A stretch of DNA of 64,000 nt from Falsiroseomonas algicola (GCF_011040385.1 NZ_JAAIKB010000009.1:124001-188000), one strand, 5' to 3'. Shown: positions 19,033-28,492, counted from the first letter of the stretch. Made by a program: numbers and translations. Notes: a model not told the origin generated them from the sequence alone.

Positions 19033-20216
19033 GGCACCAGGCCGTGCGACGTCTCCGACAGCGTCGCCACGATCGCGCGCCGCACCGGGGCCAGCGCCGC
19101 CCCCGCGCCGATCAGCGCGGCCCGCGCCAGCCGCGCCGGCACGCGGTCGTCGGTGTAGAGCCGCGCCACCGCATTGGTCGCCAGGAACAGCGGCAAGGTG
19201 GCCCGCCGGTGCCGGGCGGCGTAGCGCACCAGCGCCGGCGCCTCCCCGGGGTCGCGCGCGCCGCGCAGCGCCTCCGCCAGCAGGGCCGCGCCCGAAAGCC
19301 CGAAATTGAGGCCATGCGCCGTCACCGGATGCATGCCGACCGCGGCATCCCCCAGCAGCGCGAAGCGGTGCCCCGCGAAGCGATGGGCATAGGCGCCGAC
19401 CAGCGGATAGGCGTGCCGCGTCCCCGCCAGCACCATCCGCCCGAGCCGCCCGCCATAGCGCCGCGTGATCTCCGCCCCGAAGGCTTCCGGCGGCATTACC
19501 ATCACCGCGGCGGCCTGGGCCGGCGGCAGCGTCAGCACCACCGACGAAACCTTCCCGTTCAGCGGCAGCATGGCGATGGTCTGGCCGTGGCCGAACCACT
19601 CCGTCGCCACGCCGCCATGATCGGCCTCGTGTTCCATGCGGGCCAGCACCATGGTGCCGCCGAAATCGACCATCGCCGCGCCGATGCCCGCCCGCTTCCG
19701 CGTCTCCGAGAAGCGCGAATCGGCGGCGATCACGACACGCGACGCCACCGCCTCGCCGCCCTCCAGCGTGACGGTCGCGGCGTCGCGCCCCAGTCGCAGC
19801 CCGGCCACCGCCCGCCCCGCCAGCAGCCGCGCCCCCGCCCGCATCGCGGTGCCGTGCAGGGCGCGGCGGATCAGGTGGTTCGGCACCAGGCGACCGAGCG
19901 GCTCCCCATCCCCCTCCGGCTTCAGCCGCAGCGCCAGCGCCTGGCCGCCATTCAGCACCCGTGCCTCCCGCAGGGGGGACACCTCGGCGGCCGGGATCCC
20001 GTCCCAGGCCCCCATCGCCCGCAGGATGGCCTGGGATTTCCGGGTCAGCGCGATCTCCCGCCCATCGAAGGCGGGATCGGCGATCGCCCCCTCCGGCGCC
20101 TTCTCCAGCAGCGTCACGCCAAGCCCGCTGCCGGCCAGGGCCGAGGCCAGGGCGAGCCCCGCGGGGCCGGCCCCGATGATGGCGACGTCACAATCCATGG
20201 CATCCATCCCGCGCAT
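19020..20216 (-). CDS. FAD-dependent hydroxylase, UbiH/UbiF/COQ6 family
   Basis: A class A flavoprotein monooxygenase of about 398 residues that hydroxylates the ubiquinone ring or a similar aromatic. The N-terminal GAGPAG dinucleotide motif and the ALLGDAAVGMHPVTAHGLNFGL motif near 290-310 (FAD ribityl/pyrophosphate contact) are typical of UbiH-type enzymes. The start at 20216 has GAGGTG about 9 nt upstream; the longer GTG at 20228 overlaps that site and is less likely. ubiA lies elsewhere in this window (33.6 kb), so the ubiquinone genes are dispersed. Confidence 0.88.
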   Translation of the reverse strand: MRGMDAMDCDVAIIGAGPAGLALASALAGSGLGVTLLEKAPEGAIADPAFDGREIALTRKSQAILRAMGAWDGIPAAEVSPLREARVLNGGQALALRLKPEGDGEPLGRLVPNHLIRRALHGTAMRAGARLLAGRAVAGLRLGRDAATVTLEGGEAVASRVVIAADSRFSETRKRAGIGAAMVDFGGTMVLARMEHEADHGGVATEWFGHGQTIAMLPLNGKVSSVVLTLPPAQAAAVMVMPPEAFGAEITRRYGGRLGRMVLAGTRHAYPLVGAYAHRFAGHRFALLGDAAVGMHPVTAHGLNFGLSGAALLAEALRGARDPGEAPALVRYAARHRRATLPLFLATNAVARLYTDDRVPARLARAALIGAGAALAPVRRAIVATLSETSHGLVPRRG

Positions 20217-20276
20217 ATCGGGCCGCACCTCAGGCCGGACAGACCCGGCCGTCCATGATCCCGCGCAAGTGAGGGA

Positions 20277-20960
20277 TCAGCTTTCCTCGTCGAGCACGCG
20301 CGCCGCCCGGTGCCGGCGCAGCAGCCAGAGGCCGAGCGCGATGGAGACCGCCAGCAGCACCGCCGCCAGGCCCAGCTGCCACGCGCCCTCCACCCGGATG
20401 CCCTTGCCCAGCAGCGCGAAGACGACGGTCTGCGGCAGGTAGCCGATGGCCGAGCCCAGCACGAAGGGGCCGAGCCCGATGCCCGCCATCCCCGCCAGCA
20501 GGTTCAGCGCCAGGTTGTTGCCGATGGGCAGCAGCCGCAGCGCCAGCGTCGCGCTGAAGGGGTTGGCGGCCAGCGCATCGCGCAGCGGCCGCAGCCGGTG
20601 GCCGAAGCGCCCTTCCATCCGGCGTTCCGCCCATTCCCGCCCCAGCGCCCGCGCCCAGGCATGGGCGGCCGCGCAGCCGATCACCTGCGCCAGCAGCGCC
20701 AGCGCGGTGCCGAGCACCGTGCCGAAGGCATAGCCGCCGAGGAAGGCCAGGCTCTGCCGCGGCACGCCGATGGCGGTGATGGCGGCGCCGACGGCCACGA
20801 AGACGACCTCGCCCCAGATGCCCTCGTCCCGGATGGTGCTGTCCACCCAGGCGGTGCCGGGCACGCCCCCCATCTCCCGCAGCAAAGCGCCGCCGGCCAG
20901 CAGCCCCGCCGCCAGCACCAGCAGCTTCGACAGTGACCGCCAGCGGGCGGGGCGGGGCAC
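20277..20960 (-). CDS. TVP38/TMEM64 (VTT/DedA-like) membrane protein
   Basis: A 227-residue inner-membrane protein with about six hydrophobic segments. The VTT-domain signature spans FLGGYAFGTVLGTALALLAQVIGC with the later RLLPIGNNLALNLLAG (re-entrant region). VTT/DedA proteins are proposed lipid flippases or transporters. The start is a GTG 6 bp after the stop of the glycosyltransferase gene, so the two form an operon. A link between lipid-linked sugar transfer and lipid scrambling is inference from context. Confidence 0.85.
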   Translation of the reverse strand: MPRPARWRSLSKLLVLAAGLLAGGALLREMGGVPGTAWVDSTIRDEGIWGEVVFVAVGAAITAIGVPRQSLAFLGGYAFGTVLGTALALLAQVIGCAAAHAWARALGREWAERRMEGRFGHRLRPLRDALAANPFSATLALRLLPIGNNLALNLLAGMAGIGLGPFVLGSAIGYLPQTVVFALLGKGIRVEGAWQLGLAAVLLAVSIALGLWLLRRHRAARVLDEES

Positions 20961-20965
20961 CTTGG

Positions 20966-21973
20966 TCAGGACTGCTCTTCCAGACCGATGGTTTCGACCT
21001 GGGGCCGCTTCCAGCGCCGCTGCAGCCAGATGACGCCCAGCATGTCGGAGATGCTGACCGCGAGACGGTCCAGCGTGCCGTAGTTGGATTTGCCCCGGGT
21101 CCGCGGCCGGTGGTTCACCGGCTCGCTCACCACCCGCCCGCCATGCCGCAGCACCAGCGCCGGCAGGTAGCGGTGCATGTGGTCGAAGCGCGGCAATTGA
21201 AGAAACAGCGCGCGGGGAAAGACCTTGAGGCCGCAGCCCGTATCGGGCGTCGCATCGCCCAGCAGCCGGGCGCGCACCGCATTGGCGATGCGGGAGGAGA
21301 CCTTCTTGATGCCGCTGTCCTGCCGCTTCACGCGATGCCCGGCCACCAGGATGTCCGGGCCCTGCGCGGCTTCGGCCCGGGCGCGCGCCCAGAGGGCCGG
21401 GATATCCGCCGGGTCGTTCTGCCCGTCGCCATCCAGCGTCGCGATCCAGGGCGCGCGGGCGGCGGCAACGCCGGTGACCACGCCGGCGGATTGCCCGCAG
21501 GCGCGGTGGTGGCGCAGCGCGCGGACCGGGAAGCGCCGCGCGGCCTCCGCCAGGCGCTCGCCCGTATCGTCGTCCGACCCGTCATTGACGCAGACGATCT
21601 CGTAGCGGGTGCCGGCCAGGGCGCGGGCGATCTCCTCCACCAGCGGCAGGACGTTGGGTCCCTCGTTCCGCATGGGGATGACGACGGCGATGTCGGGGGT
21701 GCCGGAAGAGGTCGAGTCGGGCGCCGAACTGGCGCCAGTGGAGTTGAGAGCGGGCGCCGAACTGGCGCCAGTGGAGTTGAGATCGGGCGCCGAACTGGCG
21801 CCAGTGGAGTTGAGATCGGGCGCCGGACTGGCGCCAGTGGAGTTGAGATCGGGCGCCGGACTGGCGCCAGTGGAGTTGAGATCGGGCGCCGAACTGGCGC
21901 CAGTGGAGTTGAGATCGGGCGCCGAACTGGCGCCCGGGGGCCGGTCCGGCCCCGGGGGAAGCTCGGGGGCCAT
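20966..21973 (-). CDS. GT2 glycosyltransferase with N-terminal tandem-repeat extension
   Basis: A family 2 glycosyltransferase resembling dolichol/undecaprenyl-phosphate sugar synthases, about 335 residues. The catalytic core starts near residue 95 with IAVVIPMRNEGPNV, then VNDGSDDDT, LDGDGQNDP (DxD-type) and HRPRTRGKSNYG. There is no strong C-terminal membrane pair, so it may be a soluble or peripheral enzyme. The first ~90 residues are unusual: about seven copies of an 11-residue unit GAS(S/P)APDLNST, encoded by a 33-bp tandem repeat. The ATG at 21973 is assumed; a GTG at 22012 is possible and no Shine-Dalgarno is clear. It is divergent from heme A synthase. Confidence 0.85.
   Translation of the reverse strand: MAPELPPGPDRPPGASSAPDLNSTGASSAPDLNSTGASPAPDLNSTGASPAPDLNSTGASSAPDLNSTGASSAPALNSTGASSAPDSTSSGTPDIAVVIPMRNEGPNVLPLVEEIARALAGTRYEIVCVNDGSDDDTGERLAEAARRFPVRALRHHRACGQSAGVVTGVAAARAPWIATLDGDGQNDPADIPALWARARAEAAQGPDILVAGHRVKRQDSGIKKVSSRIANAVRARLLGDATPDTGCGLKVFPRALFLQLPRFDHMHRYLPALVLRHGGRVVSEPVNHRPRTRGKSNYGTLDRLAVSISDMLGVIWLQRRWKRPQVETIGLEEQS
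21719..21934. repeat. 33-bp tandem repeat (six copies plus a partial)
   Basis: Units start at 21719, 21752, 21785, 21818, 21851 and 21884, with a partial copy from 21917. Each contains the palindrome CTGGCGCCAG. The period is a multiple of three, so copy-number change would keep the GT2 frame. Copies differ only at a few positions, suggesting recent expansion. Confidence 0.95.
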
Positions 21974-22061
21974 GCCGGCGGGGTAGCAGGGGCGCGGAAT
22001 CCCGGCAAGCACGCGGGGGGTGGGTGCTGCGCAGATCGCCCACCGCTTCTATATTGCCGCC

Positions 22062-23156
22062 ATGCCCTTCGATTTCCGCTCCCAGACCCTGCCCGACGCC
22101 GAATCCCCCGCCAGCCGCGACCGCCGCGCCGTCGCGTATTGGCTGCTGGGCGTGGCCGGCCTGGTCTGGGCCATGGTCGCCATCGGCGGCGCCACGCGGC
22201 TGACGGGCTCCGGCCTCTCGATCATGGAATGGGCGCCGCTGTCCGGCACCCTGCCGCCGATGAGCGAGGCGGAATGGCAGCGCCTCTACGACCTCTACCG
22301 CACCATCCCGCAATACGCGCTGGTCAATGCCGGCTTCGGGATCGAGGGGTTCAAGGAAATCTTCTGGCTCGAATGGATCCACCGCTTCTGGGGCCGGCTG
22401 ATCGGGCTCGTCTATGCGGCGGGCCTCGCCTGGTTCTGGCTGCGCGGCCGCATCCCCGCCGGCGCCAAGCCGCGGCTGCTCGGCCTGCTGGCGCTGGGCG
22501 GGCTGCAGGGCGCGGTCGGCTGGTACATGGTCGCCTCGGGGTTCGAGGCCGATCGCACCGCCGTCTCCCCCTATCGCCTGGTGATCCATCTGGGCCTGGC
22601 GCTGCTGATCTTCTCCGCCCTGGTCTGGACCGCCCTCGGCCTGCTGCGACCGGAAGGCACCGCGGCGGCGGAGGCGCGGCCGGTCCGGCGCATGCTGAAG
22701 GTCGCCGTCTGGGCGCTGGTCGCGGCCATGCTGGCGGGCGGCTTCGTCGCCGGCACGCGGGCCGGCTTCTCCTACAACACCTTCCCGCTGATGGATGGCC
22801 AGCTTCTGCCGGATGGCTACCTGCTGCTCGATCCCTGGTGGCGGAACATGACGGCCAATATCCTCGCCGTGCAGTTCAACCACCGCCTGCTGGCGACGAT
22901 CGCCGCGGTGATGGCGCTGGGCGCCGTCTGGGCCGCGCAGCGCCGCCTGGCGCCGGGCCATGCCCGCAGCGCCGTCTTCGCCCTCGGCGCCGCCGTCGCG
23001 CTGCAATACGCGCTGGGGGTCGCGACGCTGGTGCATGTGGTGCCCGTCTCGCTCGGCACGCTGCACCAGGCCACGGCGGTGCTGGTGCTGGCCGCGGCGC
23101 TCGTCGCGCTGCATGCGCTTCGCCCGGCCTCTCCCCGCGCGGCCCCTGTTCCGTGA
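22062..23156 (+). CDS. ctaA: heme A synthase, COX15/CtaA family
   Basis: Converts heme O to heme A for cytochrome c oxidase in the inner membrane. The 364-residue protein has eight predicted helices and the family signatures IGGATRLTGSGLSIMEW, EWIHRFWGRLIG, VIHLGLALL, QFNHRLLA and TLHQATA, which carry the paired heme-ligand histidines. This is the long proteobacterial/mitochondrial COX15 type. The ATG at 22062 lacks a clear Shine-Dalgarno but is the only start that begins just before the first helix. The stop overlaps the GTG of the following kinase gene (GTGA). Confidence 0.94.
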   Translation: MPFDFRSQTLPDAESPASRDRRAVAYWLLGVAGLVWAMVAIGGATRLTGSGLSIMEWAPLSGTLPPMSEAEWQRLYDLYRTIPQYALVNAGFGIEGFKEIFWLEWIHRFWGRLIGLVYAAGLAWFWLRGRIPAGAKPRLLGLLALGGLQGAVGWYMVASGFEADRTAVSPYRLVIHLGLALLIFSALVWTALGLLRPEGTAAAEARPVRRMLKVAVWALVAAMLAGGFVAGTRAGFSYNTFPLMDGQLLPDGYLLLDPWWRNMTANILAVQFNHRLLATIAAVMALGAVWAAQRRLAPGHARSAVFALGAAVALQYALGVATLVHVVPVSLGTLHQATAVLVLAAALVALHALRPASPRAAPVP

Positions 23157-25768
23157 CGGCGGCGCCGGCGCCGCCCGCGGAGACCTTGCACGCGCTGTTC
23201 ACGGCGCTGCCGATGGCGATCGTCGTCTATGACGCCGACCACCGCCTCGTCCTCAGCAACGACGCCACCTTCGCCTGGCAGGGGCTCGACCCCCGCATCG
23301 CGCCCCCCGGCACCCCCTTCGCGGAGATCGTGCGCATCCTCGCCTGGGCCGGCGGCTACGGCCCTGGCGATCCGGAGACGCTGGCGCGGGCCGTGCTCTC
23401 CGTCGATCGCAGCCGCGCCACCTCCCGCCTGCTCCGCATCCGGGACGACCGCACCATCCTGCTGGAAAGCCGCCCGCTTCCCGGCGGCGGCTTCTTCACC
23501 TGCAGCGCCGATGTCACGAACCTGGTGCGGGCGGAAGCCGAGGCCTCCGCCCGTGCCCGCCAGCTGGAAACGGTGCTGTCCTGCCTGCACGGCGGCGTCG
23601 CGCTGTTCGACCAGGATATGCGCTTCAGCCTCTCCAACCCCGCCTATGAGGCGCTGATCGGCCTTCCCCCCAACAGCATCCGCGCGGGCCACACCCATCG
23701 CGACGTGATGGGCCTGCTGGTCGCGCGCGGGGAGGTGACGGAGGAGGAAGCCGCCGTGATCAGCGAACGGATGCAGGGCGACCGCCACCGCCCCGCCATC
23801 CGCCAGCGCCAGCGCCCGGGGGGGGAGGTGGTGCGCTTCACCATGCAGCCCATGCCCGATGGCGGCTGCCTGATCGAGGCCGGCGACATCACCGCCCTGA
23901 AGCGCGCGGAGGACGACGCCAGGCGCCGCGCCGCCATGCTGGATGCCGTGCTGGCCGCCCTGCCGCACGGCATCTGCGTCTTCGGCCCGGATCGCCGCGT
24001 CTCCCTCGTCAATGCCGCCCATGCGCGGATCATGGAAGGCTCCGTCGTCCAGCTGGGCGAGCGGCTGGAGGATATCGTCGCCCGGCGCGTGGCGGAGGGC
24101 GAATTCAGCCCGGCGCAGGCCGACATCGTCATCGGCCGGCAATTCGCCCGCGACGGCGTCGATGCCCGTCCCGTCCTGCACCACCGCCCGAACGGCACGG
24201 TGATCGAGGCCCGCACCGCCCGCCTGCCCGATGGTGGCCATATCTCCGTCATCACCGACGTCACGGCGCTGCAGAAGGCGGAGGCGGAATCGCGCGCCCG
24301 CGCCGTCATGCTGGACGGCATCCTGGCCGCCCTGCCGCATGGCGTCTGCGTCTATGGCCCCGACCGCCGCGTGACGATGTTCAACGCCGCCTACAGCCGC
24401 ATCATGGAAGGCGCGCCCGTCCAGGTCGGCGACCTGATCGACGACCTCGTCGCCCGCCGCGTCGCCAGCGGCGAATTCTCCGCCGACCATGCCGCGCGCA
24501 CCATGGCGCGGAAATTCGTCTCCAGCTCCGATGGCTGGGATGAGATGCTGCGCGTGCGCCCGAACGGCACCGTCATCTCCATCCGCGACGCGATACTGCC
24601 GGATGGCGGCCACATCTCCGTCGTCACCGACGTCACCGCCCAGCACCGCGCGGAAGCGGAGGCCCGGAGCCACGCCGCGGCGCTGGAGGCGATGCTCGGC
24701 ACCATCCGCCACGGCCTCATCATGTACGGCCCCGACCGCCGCGTGGTCGCGACCAATGCCAAGACCTCCCAGCTCACCGGCATGCCGGCGGACCGCCTGC
24801 TGCCCGGGCGGCTGATGGACGACCTGATCGACGAACAGGTGCTGCGCGGCCAGATCACGCCGGAAGGCGCCGCGCGGGTGAAGGCGATCGACCGATCGGT
24901 CCCCCAGCGCTACAGCCGGCCGCGCCCCGATGGCGGCGTCATCGACATCGCCTCCGACCCCACGCCCGATGGCGGCTACGTCATCACCTATTCCGACGTG
25001 ACCGAGGATCGCCGCATCCGGACGGAGCTGGAGAAGTCCCGCGCCGCGGCGGAAGCCGGGTCGCTGGCGAAATCCCGTTTCCTCGCCACCATGAGCCATG
25101 AGCTGCGCACGCCGCTGAACGCCGTCATCGGCTTTTCCGAGGCGCTGGTCGGCGAACGCAACCCCGCGCGGATCGAGGACTATTCCCGCGCCATCAACGA
25201 GGCCGGGCGCCAGCTGCTGGTGCTGATCGACGACATCCTGGATGTCGCGCGCAGCCAGTCCGGCATGCTGCCGATGGCGCGCCAGCCCGTCGCCGTCGCG
25301 CCGCTGCTGCAATCGGCCGCCCATGCGGCGGCGGATGCGGCGCTGCAGGCGGGCGTCGCGCTGTCCATCGCCGTGGCGCCGGACCTGCCGGACCTGATGG
25401 GCGATGCCGCGCGGCTGCAGCAGGTGCTGATGAACCTGCTCTCCAACGCCGTGAAGTTCACGCCCCAGGGCGGCCGCATCCGCCTCTCCGCCATGCTTGT
25501 GGAAGACGGCCTCCGCATCCAGGTGGCCGATACCGGCATCGGCATCGCGCCGGAGGATCGCGACCGCGTCTTCGAACCCTTCACCCAGGTCGATGCCTCC
25601 CTGGCCCGCCGCTACCAGGGCTCCGGCCTCGGCCTCTACCTCGCCCGCACGCTGGCGGAGGCGATGGGCGGCAGCCTGGGACTGGAGGAACCGGAGGAGG
25701 GCCCCGGCATCGTCGCCGCGCTGCGCTTCCCCGCCTCCTGCCTTGCCGCCCCCGCTTCGCCGGCCTGA
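23153..25768 (+). CDS. multi-PAS sensor histidine kinase
   Basis: An 871-residue kinase with no membrane segment, so cytoplasmic sensing is expected. It has five PAS-like domains (about 10-110, 130-230, 255-355, 380-480, 505-605). Domains 3 and 4 are near-duplicates sharing LAALPHG(I/V)CV(F/Y)GPDRRV and RIMEG. HisKA has the phospho-acceptor in MSHELRTP (about 648) and HATPase_c has NLLSNAVKF, DTGIGI and GSGLGL. There is no receiver domain and no response regulator next to it. The GTG start overlaps the heme A synthase stop (GTGA), implying coupled translation and a link to heme, oxygen or respiration, which is inference. Confidence 0.88.
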   Translation: MTAAPAPPAETLHALFTALPMAIVVYDADHRLVLSNDATFAWQGLDPRIAPPGTPFAEIVRILAWAGGYGPGDPETLARAVLSVDRSRATSRLLRIRDDRTILLESRPLPGGGFFTCSADVTNLVRAEAEASARARQLETVLSCLHGGVALFDQDMRFSLSNPAYEALIGLPPNSIRAGHTHRDVMGLLVARGEVTEEEAAVISERMQGDRHRPAIRQRQRPGGEVVRFTMQPMPDGGCLIEAGDITALKRAEDDARRRAAMLDAVLAALPHGICVFGPDRRVSLVNAAHARIMEGSVVQLGERLEDIVARRVAEGEFSPAQADIVIGRQFARDGVDARPVLHHRPNGTVIEARTARLPDGGHISVITDVTALQKAEAESRARAVMLDGILAALPHGVCVYGPDRRVTMFNAAYSRIMEGAPVQVGDLIDDLVARRVASGEFSADHAARTMARKFVSSSDGWDEMLRVRPNGTVISIRDAILPDGGHISVVTDVTAQHRAEAEARSHAAALEAMLGTIRHGLIMYGPDRRVVATNAKTSQLTGMPADRLLPGRLMDDLIDEQVLRGQITPEGAARVKAIDRSVPQRYSRPRPDGGVIDIASDPTPDGGYVITYSDVTEDRRIRTELEKSRAAAEAGSLAKSRFLATMSHELRTPLNAVIGFSEALVGERNPARIEDYSRAINEAGRQLLVLIDDILDVARSQSGMLPMARQPVAVAPLLQSAAHAAADAALQAGVALSIAVAPDLPDLMGDAARLQQVLMNLLSNAVKFTPQGGRIRLSAMLVEDGLRIQVADTGIGIAPEDRDRVFEPFTQVDASLARRYQGSGLGLYLARTLAEAMGGSLGLEEPEEGPGIVAALRFPASCLAAPASPA

Positions 25769-25791
25769 CCAAGTTCCCGGAAGGACACATC

Positions 25792-27222
25792 GTGACCAAC
25801 CCCCTGGCCGTGACCGACGCCCTGTTCTTCGACACGCTAGACCGTGCCGCCGCCGAACGCCTGGTGCGCAACGCCACCGGCGGCGCCGAGGATGGCGAGC
25901 TCTTCCTCGAGCACCGGGAAAGCGAGGCGATCAGCCTGGAGGATGGCCGCATCCGCAGCGCCTCCTTCGACGCCACGCGCGGCTTCGGCCTGCGATCCGT
26001 GGCCGGGGAGGCCGCGGGCTATGCCCATGCCGCGGAGATCACGGAAGCCGCGCTGGCCCGCGCGGCGGAGACGGTGAAGGCCGTCGCCGCCGGGCATTCC
26101 GGCACGCTCGATGTCGCGCCGCGCGCCACCAACCGGCAGCTCTATTCCGACCTCAACCCGCTCTCCGCCATGGATTTTGCGGCCAAGACCGCGCTGCTGG
26201 CGGAGATCGATGCCTATGCCCGCGCGCAGGACCCCCGCGTGAAGCAGGTGATGGCCTCCATCACCGGCGAATGGCAGGCGGTGCAGATCCTGCGCCCCGA
26301 TGGCACGCGCGTGGCCGACCTGCGTCCGCTGGTGCGCTTCAACGTCGCCGTCGTCGTGGAGGCGAATGGCCGGCGGGAGACCGGCAGCTTCGGCACCGGC
26401 GGGCGCTTCGACTATGCCCGCGTGCTGGGTGAGGCCACCTGGAAGCAGGCGGTGGCGGAAGCGCTGCGCCAGGCCATCGTCAACCTCGACAGCATCCCGG
26501 CGCCGGCCGGCGAGATGGAGGTCGTGCTCGGCCCGGGCTGGCCCGGCATCCTGCTGCATGAGGCCATCGGCCATGGGCTGGAGGGCGATTTCAACCGCAA
26601 GAAGACCAGCGCCTTCGCCGGGTTGCTCGGCCAGCGGATCGCCTCCCCCGGCGTGACCGTCGTCGATGACGGCACCATCCCCGATCGCCGCGGGTCGCTC
26701 ACGGTGGATGACGAGGGCACGCCCTCCGGCCGCACCACGCTGATCGAGGACGGCATCCTGGTGGGCTTCCTGCAGGACCGGCAGAATGCGCGCCTCATGG
26801 GCGTGGCGCCCACCGGCAATGGCCGCCGCCAGTCCCACGCCCATATCCCGATGCCGCGCATGACCAACACCGTGATGCTCGGCGGCCAGCATGACCCGGC
26901 CGAAGTGATCGCGAGCGTCAAGCGCGGCCTCTACGCCGTCAATTTCGGCGGCGGCCAGGTGGACATCACCAGCGGCAAATTCGTGTTCAGCGCCAGCGAG
27001 GCCTATCTGATCGAGGACGGCAGGCTCGGCGCGCCGGTGAAGGGCGCGACCTTGATCGGCAACGGGCCGGATGCGCTGACCAAGGTCGCCATGGTCGGCA
27101 ACGACATGGGCCTCGACCCCGGCATCGGCACCTGCGGCAAGCAGGGCCAGGGCGTGCCCGTCGGCGTCGGCCAGCCCACGCTGAAGATGATGGGCCTCAC
27201 GGTCGGCGGCACGGCAGTCTGA
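25792..27222 (+). CDS. tldD: metalloprotease TldD
   Basis: The catalytic subunit of the TldD/TldE peptidase that processes small peptides such as microcin precursors and antitoxins. The 476-residue protein has the zinc motif HEAIGHGLEGD (near 260) and the downstream cysteine ligand in GTCGKQGQ. The GTG start at 25792 follows AAGGA by about 6 nt. The partner TldE/PmbA is not in this window; in many genomes it is encoded apart. It follows the kinase gene by 23 bp and may be co-transcribed with it. Confidence 0.95.
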   Translation: MTNPLAVTDALFFDTLDRAAAERLVRNATGGAEDGELFLEHRESEAISLEDGRIRSASFDATRGFGLRSVAGEAAGYAHAAEITEAALARAAETVKAVAAGHSGTLDVAPRATNRQLYSDLNPLSAMDFAAKTALLAEIDAYARAQDPRVKQVMASITGEWQAVQILRPDGTRVADLRPLVRFNVAVVVEANGRRETGSFGTGGRFDYARVLGEATWKQAVAEALRQAIVNLDSIPAPAGEMEVVLGPGWPGILLHEAIGHGLEGDFNRKKTSAFAGLLGQRIASPGVTVVDDGTIPDRRGSLTVDDEGTPSGRTTLIEDGILVGFLQDRQNARLMGVAPTGNGRRQSHAHIPMPRMTNTVMLGGQHDPAEVIASVKRGLYAVNFGGGQVDITSGKFVFSASEAYLIEDGRLGAPVKGATLIGNGPDALTKVAMVGNDMGLDPGIGTCGKQGQGVPVGVGQPTLKMMGLTVGGTAV

Positions 27223-27305
27223 CGCCCCGCTTCCCTTCGCGCGGATTACACCGGAAAGTCGCGCCCAAGCGCGTGGCCACCCCGCCCCGCGCGGAGGGAA
27301 CACAG

Positions 27306-28481
27306 ATGAAACCGCGCGGCCGCCACTTCTTCGCCAATCCGGGCCCCACCAACATCCCGGACAGCGTCATGCAGGCCGTCGCCCATGCGACGGTCGATTT
27401 CAACGGCCCCGACTTCATGGCCGTCTACGAAGGCTGCGTCGCCGGCCTCAAGCGCGTCCTGCGCACGGAGCAGGAGGTGTTCATGTATACCGGCTCCGGC
27501 CACGCCGCCTGGGAAGCGACGCTGACGAACCTGCTCTCCCCCGGCGACCGCATCCTGGTGATCGAGACCGGCCATTTCTCCGAAAGCTGGGGGAAGATGG
27601 CCGCCGATCTCGGCATCGTGGTGGAGACGCTGCCGGCGGATTGGCGGAAGGGCGTGGACTACGCCGCGCTGCGCGCCGCGCTGGCGGCCGATACCGCCCA
27701 TTCCTTCAAGGCCATCGGCGCCGTGCACAACGAGACCTCGACGGGCATGACCCTCGACCTCGCCCGCATCCGCGCCCTGCTCGATGAGACGGGGCACCCC
27801 GCGCTGCTGATGGCGGACACCATCTCCTCCCTCGGCTCGCTCGATTTCCGCATGGATGAATGGGGCGTCGATGCGGCGGTCGGCGGCAGCCAGAAGGGGC
27901 TGATGCTGCCCGTCGGCTTCAGCTTCACCGGCGTCTCCGCCAAGGCGATGCGGGCGCATCAGGCCTCGACGCTGCCGAAGCACTACTTCTCCTGGACCAC
28001 CATGCTCGGCCGCAAGCACCGCAGCTTCATCGGCACGGTCCCCATCGCGCTGTTCTACGGCCTGCAGGAATCGCTCCGCCTGATCGAGGAGGAAGGCCTC
28101 GACAACGTCCTCGCCCGCCACCACCGCCTGGCGGAAGCGACGCGCCGCTGCGTGCGCCACTGGGCCGGCAACAACGGCCCGCAACTCTTCGGCCAGGATT
28201 CGGATCGCCTCTCCGATTCCGTCACCGCGATCCTGATGCCGGAAGGGCACGACGCGGAGGCCCTGCGGAAGCGTGTCGGCACCATGAACGTGGCGCTCGG
28301 CGCGGGGCTCGGGCGGCTCGGCGGCAAGGTCTTCCGCATCGGGCACCTCGGGGACCTGAACGAGCCGATGCTGCTCGGCACGCTGGCCGCCACCGAGATC
28401 GGGCTGCGCCTGGAAGGCGTGCCACACACGCCGGGCGGCGTGGACGCGGCGATGGGCTACCTGGCCGACACCGCCGCCTGA
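27306..28481 (+). CDS. alanine/serine--glyoxylate aminotransferase family
   Basis: A fold type I PLP aminotransferase of 391 residues in the class V AGT/SgaA group. It carries the N-terminal NPGPTNIPDSVM motif and the lysine loop GGSQKGLMLPVGF (Lys near residue 197). It would transfer an amino group from serine or alanine to glyoxylate, linking to C1/C2 or purine catabolism. GGAGGG lies 7 nt before the ATG at 27306. The gene converges on a Bug receptor, with two hairpins between. Confidence 0.9.
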   Translation: MKPRGRHFFANPGPTNIPDSVMQAVAHATVDFNGPDFMAVYEGCVAGLKRVLRTEQEVFMYTGSGHAAWEATLTNLLSPGDRILVIETGHFSESWGKMAADLGIVVETLPADWRKGVDYAALRAALAADTAHSFKAIGAVHNETSTGMTLDLARIRALLDETGHPALLMADTISSLGSLDFRMDEWGVDAAVGGSQKGLMLPVGFSFTGVSAKAMRAHQASTLPKHYFSWTTMLGRKHRSFIGTVPIALFYGLQESLRLIEEEGLDNVLARHHRLAEATRRCVRHWAGNNGPQLFGQDSDRLSDSVTAILMPEGHDAEALRKRVGTMNVALGAGLGRLGGKVFRIGHLGDLNEPMLLGTLAATEIGLRLEGVPHTPGGVDAAMGYLADTAA

Positions 28482-28492
28482 TCATCCGTGGT

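Noticed and set aside
21719..21934. 33-bp repeats considered as a CRISPR array
   Set aside because: Units are directly adjacent with no unique spacers, lie inside a coding gene and have no cas genes nearby.
22817..25324. Minus-strand open frame of about 835 codons opposite the PAS kinase
   Set aside because: Repeats in it only mirror the PAS repeats of the true gene; there are no motifs of its own.
20933..25768. A single plus-strand open frame of about 1,600 codons
   Set aside because: It runs antisense through the TVP38 and GT2 genes and out of frame through ctaA. Only its last ~871 codons, from the GTG at 23153, make a recognisable protein (PAS kinase). High GC removes stops in the shadow frames.
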